64,000 nt of DNA from Tetrapyrgos nigripes (Eukaryota > Basidiomycota > Agaricomycetes > Agaricales > Campanellaceae). Below, in pieces: positions 46,381-57,104 of this stretch. Location of the stretch: contig JAACJM010000276.1 in the NCBI GenBank assembly GCA_013368315.1, positions 1 through 64,000 on the forward strand, read 5' to 3'. Under the pieces are notes generated by a model that was not told the DNA's origin, made no database searches, and saw nothing but the letters and a program-made list of their open reading frames with translations. The position numbers and the translations under genes are program-made. Every line of letters begins with the position of its first letter. Position 1 is the stretch's first letter.

Positions 46381-46927
46381 GAAATCGGCTTATGAGCGAA
46401 AGAGAAAAGCAAAAAAAAAACCGCTGTAAAAAATATAAAAGGCAATATTGTGGGTATTCTCTCAAATCCTTTGTACAGACAGCTAATGATAAAAGACCTG
46501 CGAAGCGCAAAAATTCCAACACGCCTAAATATCAGGAATACTTACTAGAAGCAGACTCTTACATTGCATCAGCGAAAAGGAGCACTCTCGCTATTGGAGA
46601 TAGTGCATAGATATGTCCTCTCTGCAAATCTTTTTTTCGTTATTCCTAACGTTTCATCTGTCTCGGCTCATACAGGCTTTGTGGCCGCGCACTGGATGTT
46701 TCATGACCACTTTGAACACGATTGCAAGCTAACTTCGTCTACCAAAGGCAGGGGAAAAGAATGTTTGACCTCGTATTGGGTATTGGTAGCAGAGGCAAAC
46801 GAGTAAGGATACAGTCTATGGAGCTACTGTATTTATACTCTATACATGGCTAAAATATCGCAAATAAATTCCTTATGACACCCCCCCCCCCCCCTCATAC
46901 GTCGAGGGGCCATATTCAGCTTGCTAC
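46381..46927. other. No gene recognised; 14-base C run at 46881
   Basis: Lys-rich short frames here look like chance reading. A run of 14 C (46881-46894) lies just before the third copy of the kinase-like segment. Confidence 0.4.
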
Positions 46928-47205
46928 GGCACACTATTTCCATTTCTGTTCCTATTTCCGTCAACGCCAAAACCAACGCGAATACAAGCCCATTCCTGTA
47001 CTCCGAGCACTCATACGCAATATCCAATTACCCATCATCCAACGCTCAACGGTATCAGCCACTAGCTTCACACATACAACCATGGGATAAGGACAGAACG
47101 AGAAAAAAGAAACAAAACATAAGTAGGAAGGAGAATAAGAAACAAGGGGGGAAAACGAAGTAAACAAAAAGAAAAGAAAGAAAAAAGAAGAACCGAGAAC
47201 TATTG
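46928..47205. repeat. Third partial copy of the MAPKK-like segment
   Basis: This matches about 487-760 and 33080-33360, including GAACACTCATACGCAATATCC-like and AACCATGGGATAAGGACAGA sequence. Similarity ends at AACCGAGAACTAT, followed by unrelated DNA starting TGTTAGAAGG. So a piece of the segment exists a third time outside the large duplication. Confidence 0.85.
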
Positions 47206-48475
47206 TTAGAAGGTAGTAATTCAGGGAAAAATCTCAATCTATTCAGGGTAAATGTACGCTATATGTACTAGATTATAAATCAAATAGAGATAAGGAAAAG
47301 TGGATGTTGGCAAGTATCTGGGAGTCTGAGGACGCACGTGTCATCACTCTCAACAACTATTCACCAGTCCCAGCCCAAGTTGAATCCTACCCAAATCCCA
47401 ACCTCCCAGCTCTTTCCCAGAAAGCCTCTACTTACCCTCTCGTCTCTTTCGTATCTGCTGTTTCAATTATCTTTGGTCTGTCTGCCCTAGAGTGGATAGA
47501 TCAGCACCATTTTCAGCCACTAGATTACTTTCTTGAACTTACTTCAGTTTCGGGGAGTTTTCTTATTGGTTTATTTCCCCTCACAACAATAGGAAGATGG
47601 GAACAATGAGAGGCTTTCTGGGAAAGAGCTGGGAGACTGGGACTTTGGACTGGATTGGCTTAGGCTAGGAAGAGTGAAGTTGGTAGTGTGGATGTAAGTA
47701 CTAGGTATTTATGTACTACATGCCGAGTCAGTAGTAGTAAGAAAATGAGGGATTTTGAGTCTAAAACTTGTAAGAGAAAGACATATAAGAAGAAATGAGT
47801 ATGAGATAGGGTGACGGAATTGGTATAAAACATGTACCAGGTGTGATACATGTATGAGTGTGGCGGGAGTCAAGAGAAATGAAAATATACTAGCAAATAA
47901 TGAATTTGTAAAACAAATGGAAAAGAGCTGAGAAGATGTACGGTCTGTATGAAGAAGAATAATGATAAAAGAAAAGATAGGGGCTACGACTTACGCGTCA
48001 CTTGTTCCTGATAGGTCTACACGTCTAGAGGCTGGCTATGTGTGACGTGTCCTCATACAATAGACAGTTTGCGCTTTTCGGACACGACCGAGTGTATTTT
48101 GGGGTATACTCTGCTGCAGCGAATATTCTTCCATGGATATAGTGCTTGTGGGGGACTACAGAGCTCAGCGGGTCATTATATGCCCATGAGGGATCAGTCC
48201 CAAGTGCAAAACAAGCCTTATATGCACCGTCATTTTTGGTCAGTCCGAAAAGCACAACGCAGATTTCGTACGTGGCCGCGTAGCGCAAACTGTCTAATAC
48301 CAGAAATGGTATTACAGTGCAGGAATGATAAATACACATTATTTTCTAACTGGAGAAGGGCCTCGTTCCGAGACACTGACCTTGCTTGAGCCAGTTTGCT
48401 GGGTTTCTTTCCCATTCACATGTGACTTCAAGACTTCTATTTTGTCCTTAGAAGGAGTAAGAAGAGGGCCTGATA
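47206..48475. other. No gene recognised
   Basis: AT-rich sequence with short frames on both strands and no recognisable family. Intron-like spacing is absent. Confidence 0.4.
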
Positions 48476-49897
48476 TTAACGGAACAAAAGATATGCAACT
48501 AAATACAATGAGTTATGAAGTAATATAAGGAACGAAGAGATAACAACGAATGACAGAAAAGATTGGATTAGAGGACCATTACAGAAGGTGGATATGTTAG
48601 AGGAAGGGAATGACAATGTAAGATATAGATATTTCGAGGATGGATGTGAAGCTTGATTAACCCAATTAGAAGTCGTACTAGTGTTTTGTTTTTTAGTAGG
48701 CAAAGAAGGATGGTAACGGGAAGCTTTACATTTGCGGGGTGTCACGACGGTAGGTCGTGGCGGGCAGAGGACAAGAACATCTACAACATTGGCCCGACAA
48801 GCATTGGTGGCCTTAGAACCTTCTACCCCTTTCTTAGCCGAGATCGGCCAATGAGATAGGGTAAACCTGACCTCTACGACAGCATTCTCAAGCCTGAGGT
48901 GGTACCATGCCGGGTCAATGAGGGCAAAATGGATATCGTATGCAGGAAGAGGGCAAATTTTGTACCGAGGTGGGTCCTGTGCGAGAAGTTCGGTAATAGC
49001 AACATCAACTTCATCATTGGATTTTGGCCAAGCTGCCAAGGTGGCATCTACGACAAGTGAGAAGAGGCATCAGTAGTAACTGAGAGAAAGACATACGGTC
49101 TTCATCATCAGCTAGTGACGTTATCCCATCGACTTTCTATAAGCAATGAAGTGAGCACAATTTTTAGGTGAAGTGGATGAAAGTACATACTTCAAAAAGA
49201 GGGTGTTTGAACTGGAATGCATTTCCAACAAGCAAGAACCCACTGTTCTCCACATTAGGAGTACTGACCAGTGCCTGCAGTGCTTTCACGTTTGCTTTCA
49301 CCTGTGGAAAGTCTTGGGCGAATATTGCCGCTTCAGGAGTTACTTCACTGTTGGGCGCCTCGCCTACAGCCATCAGTTCGACACTTGTGAATTTCTTGTT
49401 TCCATTGTAGGGCAATGCCCCAGCCCAGCCATCATTGGCATTGAAGCTGAACCCGTCTGGACGCAAGAGACAAACCAAGGAAAAGATAGCTGGCATAGGT
49501 GCTAAGCAGGATACCGGTTGTTAGCAATTGCATGTATATCATGTTGGTGAAATAGACTGTACCTTCTTTACTCGCAACACCTTTAATCGCCTCGGTAGAG
49601 GTCCCTGAAGTGGGTTTGCTCATAGTACCTGCATATGTAGTTCACGAGAATAAGCAATAAGTGATCTGAAGCACAAAAACATGCTTACCTTGAGCCTTCT
49701 TCATGATGACAAGATTCTCTTGTCCATTCTGGTGCCACTCAACAGCTGGCTGATCCTGCAGAGGTGTACCCAAATAAATAACCTCTTTGTCTGTGATCTG
49801 TTCCTCCCTAAATGACACTAGTTTGGCAGTCCTGGATGTTAGAGCTTCTGCAGGGGTGGCAGAAGGTTGTTGAGAAGGAGTGTAGATGGCTACCATT
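48476..49897 (-). CDS. Hypothetical multi-exon protein
   Basis: Five exons are proposed: 49897-49689 (starts MVAIYTPSQQPSATPAEALT), 49629-49562, 49501-49192, 49138-49098 and 49049 down to a stop at 48476. Introns of 50-60 bases have GT-AG ends. Legible parts are RPDGFSFNANDGWAGALPY, KFTSVELMAVGEAP, AAWPKSNDEVDVAITELLAQ and YDIHFALIDPAWYHLRLENA. The last block (AYD-H..LI.P..Y...L..A.VEV.F.L.HW.I) resembles a widespread agaricomycete protein of unknown function. No catalytic or membrane motif. The tail after about 48680 is low in complexity and may be untranslated. Probably a host-type gene or a transposon passenger. Confidence 0.5.
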
Positions 49898-50084
49898 GGT
49901 AGAAGAGAAAGAAGAGGGAAAGGTAACCAACAGGAGCAGAAACCTTGGCATTTATAGGCTAGCATCTGTGCACAGACCAGTAGCAATCAGCCAGGGTGGC
50001 CACCAGGGCAGGGTAGCTCAAGGGTTGGGATGGAACAGAGTATTGCGGTTGTGTTATTCTGCAAGTGCACCATGAGCAACAACA

Positions 50085-50363
50085 GTCACGAAGAGCTTAT
50101 ATCCCAACTCACTGTGAAAGAGCTTATTTCCATCATTCATGGTCACTTTCACCTTCCCATATCTGGTACCGCTTGTAACCAGAAAGACGAATTATTGCAT
50201 CCACTCTTCCCAAGTGTACTCGTGATCAGCTTATTGCCTACAGCTGTCCCCCCAATCCTAATAGTCCCAACTATGAAAATGAGTGTCGGGACATGGAGAA
50301 ATGTGTTGCGCAGTCAAAACAGCTGCATAAATGTGAAGTTCGTCGGTGTTTGGTGGTGGATAT
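50085..50363 (+). pseudogene. Helitron protein, segment before the chromovirus
   Basis: The frame reads a start-like MSNNSHEELISQLTVKELIS and, in the frame used later, ENECRDMEKCVAQSKQLHK and CEVRRCLVV up to the insertion point. The Cys/His spacing and the sequence right after the insertion match the segment of Helitron proteins between Rep and helicase. At least one frame change lies inside. Confidence 0.6.
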
Positions 50364-50847
50364 TGTCAAGAACGTTGTCACTTAGCAAACCACCCAAGTC
50401 ACACAATGAACAGGATAGATTCAACGAGTTATAGCGGGACGAGATAGAGATAGAGAGAATGAAAAGGAAGAGATGAGATCGAGTAGCTGACTATGCTCGA
50501 CACTGCACTGTACTAAGAGCGGAGTGGAGACGAAGTGAACAGACTAAGGAACCTAGCTACAAGATCTAAGATATATATAGAAGAGAAATGAATATGTGGG
50601 AATGTCCATGGAGTTTAGGAACCGGAGGAGATAAGGATATGAGTCAAGTAAGAAAATATATACGTGAGAATGTCCATGGAGATAAGGGAAACGGAGAGGT
50701 GAGTCATAGATCTATAAGACGATGATGAGAAGTAATCAGTATTTATGGGTTTATGGAAGGTGATAGAATGATGAATAGAGGTGAATAGTAGAAGGGAATA
50801 GAGAGGTAAGTGAAGGAAAATGAAGGAGACGGAGGCGATTCATGACA
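50364..50847 (-). repeat. Chromovirus 3' LTR
   Basis: 484 bp, bounded by TGTCA and TGACA. Single difference from the other LTR near 50561. Left neighbour is GATAT. Confidence 0.96.
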
Positions 50848-50862
50848 CTACCCCCCTTTTTA
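50848..50862 (-). promoter_or_regulatory. Chromovirus polypurine tract
   Basis: On the minus strand TAAAAAGGGGGGTAG directly precedes the LTR. The TAA of this tract is also the stop codon of the third ORF, so gene and primer site abut. Confidence 0.85.
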
Positions 50863-51402
50863 GGTCGAGCTTTCGCCGGAGCTCGGAAGCCAACTGGTCC
50901 ACTGCTTCGTCCACTGTTTCCTGATTTCTTTGTCCAAACCATGCTCGGTCGGCCAAGTACCTGGTATGTCATAGGGAAAGTTCCCCCATCCTGTTAGGGC
51001 TGACTCCCGTCTGTTCCATCCCCCTACCCATTCTCCCCACCCATCATGATTGCTGACGTTTGCTGTGCCCCACCCGGCGTCGTTGTTGTTGTTTAACTCT
51101 ATGAACCCTCCCCACGCGCTTGCATCCCCCCATCCTAGATTGTTTCGTTCGTTGAGTCGCAGGCTGGCTTTGTAGGTGATGCATCTCGAGCGGTGTCCTT
51201 CCCCCATCCTGCATCGTTTCGTTGAGTCCTGTCCTGGCCAAATGCATTGGTTGCATCCGCTATGCCTTCCTGCATGTCCTTCGTCCAGCCTACAGCGCCG
51301 ACCTGAGTGTTGACCATATCTGCAGCGTCCGGTGTTGTCCGTCAATGGATCGATCGTCGTCGTAGTGGAAGTGGTGACTGTGATCGCGATGGGTGTAGAC
51401 AT
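50860..51402 (-). CDS. Chromovirus third ORF: duplicated Cys/His motif plus WG repeats
   Basis: The intact 180-codon frame starts MSTPIAITVTTSTTTTIDPL about 155 bases after the pol stop and ends at the polypurine tract. Residues about 27-50 (CRYGQHSGRRCRLDEGHAGR) and about 53-75 (CIWPGQDSTKRCRMGEGHRS) repeat the pattern C-x(8-10)-RC-x3-EGH, likely a metal-binding pair. Residues about 85-150 contain six Trp next to Gly (LGWGD, AWGG, AGWGT, DGWGE, GGWN, TGWGN) in acidic/Asn-rich context, like Argonaute-binding WG/GW hooks. Ty3/gypsy elements usually end with pol. A silencing-related role is inference only, and chance Gly/Trp richness is possible. Confidence 0.75.
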   Translation of the reverse strand: MSTPIAITVTTSTTTTIDPLTDNTGRCRYGQHSGRRCRLDEGHAGRHSGCNQCIWPGQDSTKRCRMGEGHRSRCITYKASLRLNERNNLGWGDASAWGGFIELNNNNDAGWGTANVSNHDGWGEWVGGWNRRESALTGWGNFPYDIPGTWPTEHGLDKEIRKQWTKQWTSWLPSSGESST

Positions 51403-51558
51403 GATGATGTGTGATGGAAAGGTGAAGAGATGTTTGGGTAGGATGTGGTTGGGTTCTGTTTTGTCGTTCGAGTTCGATGTAGTTGGCTTTTAACGAGTTC
51501 GTATCCGCGGTAGCGCGGGGCGGTCAAGTTGTCTGGTGGATTGTGACAGTAGACGCCA

Positions 51559-54500
51559 TTAGTGTCGGTAAGCTCGGGGGTGTTTCTGGTGGAACTCCTC
51601 GATCATGTCCTTTACCTTGGTCAGGTTTGACGTGGGTACCCAGGTATTTTCTGAGTCGGGATAGTCCAACCATTTGATCAGGTATTGAGTACCTTTCCCG
51701 TTCCTGGTTGGCTTGGAGTCTAGTATCTTTTCGACATCGTATTCTTCGTCTGCATCTAGTAATTCCACGGGAGGTTCGGGGTAGTTTGGTCCGTGGGCAT
51801 CTGTTTCCACGTACGGCGTTAACAGGGAAGCATGGAAGACGGGGTGTATCCGCCAGGTTGTCGGTAATTTCAATTTGTAGTTAACCTGGCTGATTACCTC
51901 AATGATCTCGAATGGTCCATGACGACGATCGGACAACTTAGCTTTTGGTCTCGTTGTCTTCAGGTTTTTTCCGTCGAGTAAAACCCTATCTCCGACTTTG
52001 TATCCTGTCCAGGACATGGAGTGGTTCCCATACTGTGTCTTCATCGTTTCAGCAGCCGACGTCAGGCTTGCTGTGAGTTCGTCTCTGAGTCGGTTAAGGT
52101 TTTCCAGTCGTTCTTCTACTGTCGGTAGGTTAGAGGTTGGATTAAATGATGGGAAGAAGCGTGGTTGGTATCCGTGTAAGAGTTCGAAGGGGGATTTTCC
52201 AGTTGCAGAATGTATCCTGGTGTTATGGCTGAATTCGGCGTATGGTAGATAGTCCACCCAGTCTTCTTGTCGATAGTTGCAAAAGATCCGTAAGAACTGC
52301 TCCAATTCCTGATTGTATCGTTCTGACTCTCCGTCGGTCTGTGGGTGATAGGCGGTACTGAGAGCTGAAGTGATGCCTAGCTTCTCATGGACCGCGGCCA
52401 TGACCTTACTTGCGAACTGCGGGCCTCGGTCGGATATCATCTTGTCCCATAATCCGTATCGCTGCCAAGTATTGTCAAGCAGTAGATTCACCGTACCGTC
52501 ACTGTCAATTGTTTTTGTACACGGCGATATGATGACCGTTTTTGTTGACTTGTCAACTGTGACGTGGATTGCGTTGAATCCTTTGCATTCGGGGAGATCC
52601 GTGATGAAGTCGGTGGTGATAGTCCCAAACGGACGTTCTGGGATTTCGGTGGGAATCAAGGGAATTCGTGTGGGATGGTTGTTGGGTTTTGTCGCTTGGC
52701 ATTTGGCGCAGCCAGTTACGTAGTCCTTGACAAAGACTGACATTCCTGGCCACCAGAATTCCCTGCTGACTAGTTCATAAGTTTTGTATCGTCCGGGGTG
52801 TCCTGTTGCCAGGGAGTCATGGTGGAGTCTTACGATATCCCGTCGGAGATCGTTATCTGCTGGGACATAGATTTTCCCTCGAAATAGGATGATTCCGTCT
52901 TCGTAATTCCATTCCTGTAGGTTTTTTACCAGCGAACGTGGTCCGTTTCGTAGGATGACATCTAAGTCACTTACTACCTCTAGGTCCCTCTTGGGACATT
53001 CCTTGATCCGCCTTCGCAGTTCTACATCTCCTATAGCTGTTACTGTCCCTTGCCTAGTTGCCCGGATTCGGAAGAATTTGGGGTCAAGAAGGACTCTGTC
53101 GGTGTTGTCATTCTCGGTCCCGAGTTTGTGATCCGGTCGTCTAGATAGCGGATCAGCTTTATTCAGACTTCCGGGTTTATGTTGGAGGGAGAACTCAAAT
53201 CTAGTAAGGAATAACGCCCATCGTGCCTGTCGTCGACTGAGCTTTTGGGCGGTCTGGAAATATTCCAAGTTCCGGTGATCGGTGAAAATTTCGATAGAAT
53301 GGGGGGCTCCTTCCAAATAGTGTCTCCATGCTTCTAGTGCACGGATGATTGCCAATAGTTCCTTGTCGTGGATGTCGTAGTTTCGTTCGGTCTCTGAAAG
53401 GGATTTGGAGATGTAGGCCACTGGGTGCCATCGGTCGTCTTCCCCGGTTTGCATGAGTATTCCCCCCGTTGCGTAGTCTGATGCGTCTACTTCTACTCGG
53501 TATGGTTTTGTGTAATCTGGCATCAGTAGGACGGGTTTTGATGTGAAGGCCGTTTTGAGGGTTTGGAATGCTTTCTCGACCTCTGTTCCCCAGTTCCAGT
53601 GGTTGTCCTTCCTTGTCAGATCGAAGAGGGGCCGTGCGATTTTTGAAAAGTCTTTGATGAAGCGTCTGTAAAAGTTTCCGAATCCTAGGAAAGCCTGAAC
53701 TTCCTTTACGGTTTTTGGAGTTGGCCATTCGAGTACCCCTTCTACTTTGACTGGGTCCATAGATAGAGTATCGTGCGAGACAATCAGTCCCAAAAAGTCA
53801 ACCTTGTCTGCTTCAAATATGCATTTTTCGGGTTTGGCGTATAGGTCGTTGTCCCGTAGTCGTCGTAAGACTGTTTGGACTAATTCCCTATGTTCATCTA
53901 GGTTGCGAGTGAATATCAAAATATCATCCATGTAAATGACGATCTTCCCTTGGTCAATGAGATCCTTGAAGATAGTGTTCATCATTGCTTGAAAGGTCGC
54001 CGGTGAGTTCATTAATCCAAAAAACATGACCGTTGGCTCGAATAGTCCTCGATTGGTTTTGAAGGCGGCTTTCCACTCATCTCCTTCTTTGATACGGATA
54101 TTATTATATCCCCATCGTAGGTCGATTTTGCTGAACACATATGCGTTTTTGAGTTTGTCGATTAGTTCTGGAATGAGGGGTAGTGGGTATGCGTTTTTTA
54201 CGGTACCCTTGTTGAGCGCTCTATAGTCCTGTACTGGGTGTAGTTTTCCGTCCTTTTTCTTTACGAAGAAGAAGGGACTTGCCATTGGGGACTTCGATGG
54301 TTTAATGTATCCTTTCTCGAGGTTTTTGGTCAGGAAGGCATCGAGTTCGGACTGTTCGTTTGGGGAGAGAGGGTACGTTTTACATGCGCGTGGTTGGAAG
54401 CCGTCTTGTAGTTCGATCGCGTGGTCCCAATTACTCCGTTGGGGTAGGCGTTCTGAAGTTTTTTTATCGAACACCGACAGGTATTCATGGTATTGTTTTG

Positions 54501-55302
54501 GTATTTGTTCTTGTAACGAAGTTGCTGAGTTTGTGGATTTGTTTTCAGTGTTTTGTAGCGCTTTGTTAAAGGCAGCTCGGATACTCAGCTTAGTATCTGA
54601 TAGACCTTCATCAGGATCAGTGGGGGTGTCTAGGTATTCCATGACAAGTTCACTCCATTGTCCCGGAACACTCCATTGCCCGGTTGTGTCTTCTGAGGAG
54701 AGCATTGCTCCTAAGTCGATCCGTTGTAATCGGATCCTTTTTGGTCGTTGTGATCGACGTTGTCCCGCTATTTTGGGCTGTGGTGTTGTTTTGTGGGGAC
54801 CTATGATATCTTTGAATACCACTTGGTAGTCTCGGTGATATGTTCTGGGGTCTACTATTTCAGGTTTCTTTATTCTCGAAGGAGAGCTTTTCGACTTAGC
54901 TTCAGTCTTTACTGGGGTCTTTTCCAGTGTGCAAGTGCCGGGGCATTGCGTTAGATTGATTTCCGACGTTGTCCAGTTGATCTCTGGGTTGTGGTGTCGT
55001 AACCAATCGGTACCCAAAATGATATCGTGATCTCCGATATCCGTGATGTAAAATTCGGCGATCTCCTCGTGATGGGATTGGTGATCTGGGGCGTAAATTC
55101 GTAGTCTTTGGACGGTATAATGTCTTACCCATCCCATTACGTTTTCTGATCCGTCGACGTTTCGAACTGGAAATGGTTTTTCTAGAGGGATGCGACTGAG
55201 ATGATGTTTTTGGGCGAAGGCATTATTAATGATGATCCCTTCTGCTCCACTGTCTAGTAGAGCGGTTGCGTCGATTTTTTGTCCAGTTATTTTCCCGATC
55301 AA
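51559..55302 (-). CDS. Chromovirus pol polyprotein
   Basis: The intact frame (1247 codons from the listed start; the open frame reaches upstream to overlap gag near 55470) has the order of Ty3/gypsy pol. Protease DSGAEG is at 17-22. RT has QDYRALN (358) and YMDDILIF (457-464). RNase H has VEVDASDYATGG and TDHRNLEYF. Integrase has HHCC (HHDSLATGHPGRY...CAKCQ) and the DDE residues in TTDFITDLP, SDRGPQFAS and DGESERYNQE. A C-terminal chromodomain carries YLIKWLDYPDSENTWVP. Pol lies in the -1 frame relative to gag, so a frameshift is needed. Chromodomains steer integration to marked chromatin. All catalytic residues appear present. Confidence 0.95.
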   Translation of the reverse strand: MIGKITGQKIDATALLDSGAEGIIINNAFAQKHHLSRIPLEKPFPVRNVDGSENVMGWVRHYTVQRLRIYAPDHQSHHEEIAEFYITDIGDHDIILGTDWLRHHNPEINWTTSEINLTQCPGTCTLEKTPVKTEAKSKSSPSRIKKPEIVDPRTYHRDYQVVFKDIIGPHKTTPQPKIAGQRRSQRPKRIRLQRIDLGAMLSSEDTTGQWSVPGQWSELVMEYLDTPTDPDEGLSDTKLSIRAAFNKALQNTENKSTNSATSLQEQIPKQYHEYLSVFDKKTSERLPQRSNWDHAIELQDGFQPRACKTYPLSPNEQSELDAFLTKNLEKGYIKPSKSPMASPFFFVKKKDGKLHPVQDYRALNKGTVKNAYPLPLIPELIDKLKNAYVFSKIDLRWGYNNIRIKEGDEWKAAFKTNRGLFEPTVMFFGLMNSPATFQAMMNTIFKDLIDQGKIVIYMDDILIFTRNLDEHRELVQTVLRRLRDNDLYAKPEKCIFEADKVDFLGLIVSHDTLSMDPVKVEGVLEWPTPKTVKEVQAFLGFGNFYRRFIKDFSKIARPLFDLTRKDNHWNWGTEVEKAFQTLKTAFTSKPVLLMPDYTKPYRVEVDASDYATGGILMQTGEDDRWHPVAYISKSLSETERNYDIHDKELLAIIRALEAWRHYLEGAPHSIEIFTDHRNLEYFQTAQKLSRRQARWALFLTRFEFSLQHKPGSLNKADPLSRRPDHKLGTENDNTDRVLLDPKFFRIRATRQGTVTAIGDVELRRRIKECPKRDLEVVSDLDVILRNGPRSLVKNLQEWNYEDGIILFRGKIYVPADNDLRRDIVRLHHDSLATGHPGRYKTYELVSREFWWPGMSVFVKDYVTGCAKCQATKPNNHPTRIPLIPTEIPERPFGTITTDFITDLPECKGFNAIHVTVDKSTKTVIISPCTKTIDSDGTVNLLLDNTWQRYGLWDKMISDRGPQFASKVMAAVHEKLGITSALSTAYHPQTDGESERYNQELEQFLRIFCNYRQEDWVDYLPYAEFSHNTRIHSATGKSPFELLHGYQPRFFPSFNPTSNLPTVEERLENLNRLRDELTASLTSAAETMKTQYGNHSMSWTGYKVGDRVLLDGKNLKTTRPKAKLSDRRHGPFEIIEVISQVNYKLKLPTTWRIHPVFHASLLTPYVETDAHGPNYPEPPVELLDADEEYDVEKILDSKPTRNGKGTQYLIKWLDYPDSENTWVPTSNLTKVKDMIEEFHQKHPRAYRH

Positions 55303-55472
55303 TTCAGTTTTAAGCTCTAATGACAGGGTCTGTTGGTTTCGGGTGATTGCCGTGATTCTTAATTCAGATAGGGATCGTGGCTTACGAAAGGGTATAGGGC
55401 TCGTGTATTGCCTGTGTTTTACTGGTATGTATGTCCATGTTCCTGCTCCTGATGACGTAGCAGGGGAGGTAT

Positions 55473-57104
55473 TCAGAAATCCGCTTCCGTCACGAACTTC
55501 TTTAGCAGTCCTTCTTTCTCTTCTCCTGATAGTGCTCCGATTCTAGCCGTGAGTTCCGAGATGTTATCCGTGGTTGTATTGACCTTGGACTCCGAGGTTT
55601 CGACTGCGGCTTGTTTTATGGAGGGTCTCCAGGTCGTGTTGTTGGGATTGATTTGAGGCGTATTAGGGAATGTAGGGCAATCGTTACCCATATGGCCTAG
55701 TCCTCGACACCTGAAGCAACGTCCCTCCTTCCTCATTTTTTCTCTTTCTTGGGGGGTCAGTTTCGGTGGGTATTTCATAGTTGAAGATGCACCTGGGAGA
55801 TTATCTTGGAAGGCGTTTACTTCCATGCTTCTCGTTCGACCACTTCTTGTACTTTGTGACCCCCTTCCCGTTTGTCCTGCCTCCCTTCGAGGTTTATTCC
55901 ATGAATTCTTCTCCTCCTGCCTCTCTAACCAAATCATGTGTTGTTTTACCGCGGCCTTTTGTAGTTTCGCAAGATTCTTAGGTTGGGTGGGTAGGTAGGA
56001 GATTCGGTCTACCAACCCCCGGGGGAGTCCCTTTCAATACCATTTCATTAATGCCTTGTCGTTGTAGCCAGTATCGTCAGCGTATCATTTGAATTGGGAG
56101 TTGTACTTATCTATGTCGGCTAGAGCCCCTTCCATCCTGATGTGTTCTATCTTGGTTTGGGCCTGGGTTTCCCGAGCTGAGGGTTTGAAATCCCATAGGA
56201 ATTCTCGCTTTACTTCGTATAGAGTCCAAAGCTTCTTCTTCGTTTCTGGTTTCGGAGCGGAAGAGTCTTCGTCGGTACTCGTATATTCCTCGTCACTATC
56301 ACTAAAGTCGTCTTCTTCTTCAAAGACCTTCTTCATCATACTGCGTGCCCATCGTTTTGCTTCATCTCCTGAAAACAGCGTGAGGAAGAACAATATTTTT
56401 TCGTCTTCGGTAGGATAGACTTGATCGTTAAGCCGGAGGTAGTTGTTAAACTTGGCCATCCAATCTTTTGTTTGGTTTCGGTCTCCTGTGAATTTTTCTG
56501 GCTTTACTCCACGTTCCTTGGTAGTCGTATTAGGAAAGACCAAGGACTGAGTGTCCTGAGCCTCATCGTCTAGTGGTGCGGTGTCTCGAGGGGGTCGAGT
56601 TCCCCCTGCAGCAGCGGTGGCCGAATCAGGGTTCTCAGACATCCTGAGAGCAGCGTGAATAGAGTGGAGATCGATTGGACGTGTGGGGTTGATGGAGATG
56701 GGTTCTTGGACTGCACTAGGGGTACTGTCTGTCGGAGATCTGTTGTGAGGGGAGTGGGGTTCTGAGGGATGTTCTGGGGAAGGAGTCGGTGATGGGGTTG
56801 TAACTGGATTTGGATTTTCTGTGGTTGGTTCTGATGGGAGTGATTCGAAGAGTGAGACTGGTTCAATACCGAGTTCCTGTTCCTTGGTCGAAAGAAGTCG
56901 GTTATTTACAGAGAGTCGGTTGGGGCACAGATGGTTTGTACAAAACTCCCACCGGTTTTGGTGTGAGAAGTAGCAGTCTTGTTGTCTTCGGGGGACGTGT
57001 CTGTGAGGTCGTCTGAGACAAACGAGTATGGGAGAGGCAGTACGACTAGGGTTTTGTGAGGCTGTGCGTGATCTAGTGGTTCTTGGGATTCCGCTTTCGC
57101 TCAT
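55473..57104 (-). pseudogene. Chromovirus gag with two in-frame TGA codons
   Basis: Gag reads from MSESGIPRTTRSRTASQNPS through a Ser/Pro-rich part, an acidic stretch (EEEDDFSDSDEEYTSTDED) and the capsid region, to a CX2CX4HX4C knuckle (CFRCRGLGHMGNDC, about 55720-55680) and the end VTEADF-stop. After SQFK the frame meets TGA (near 56085), then YADDTGYNDKALMKWY and another TGA (near 56030). Both lie where related proteins have Arg, so CGA-to-TGA changes are the simplest cause. Everything else is open. The capsid cannot be completed from this copy unless stops are read through. Confidence 0.85.

Noticed and set aside
46356..46610. Lys-rich 84-codon plus-strand ORF
   Set aside because: It starts in the 144-bp repeat and is AT/A-run driven. 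No domain or splice support.
47213..47356. Possible 139-bp solo LTR: TGTTAGAAGG...CTCAACA flanked by ACTAT on both sides
   Set aside because: The sequence after the right ACTAT does not continue the duplicated segment on the left, and no second copy is in the window. A chance match is likely.
53201..53728. 175-codon frame inside the chromovirus pol region
   Set aside because: Alternative frame of the intact pol gene. Its Arg/Pro-rich composition is that of a shadow.
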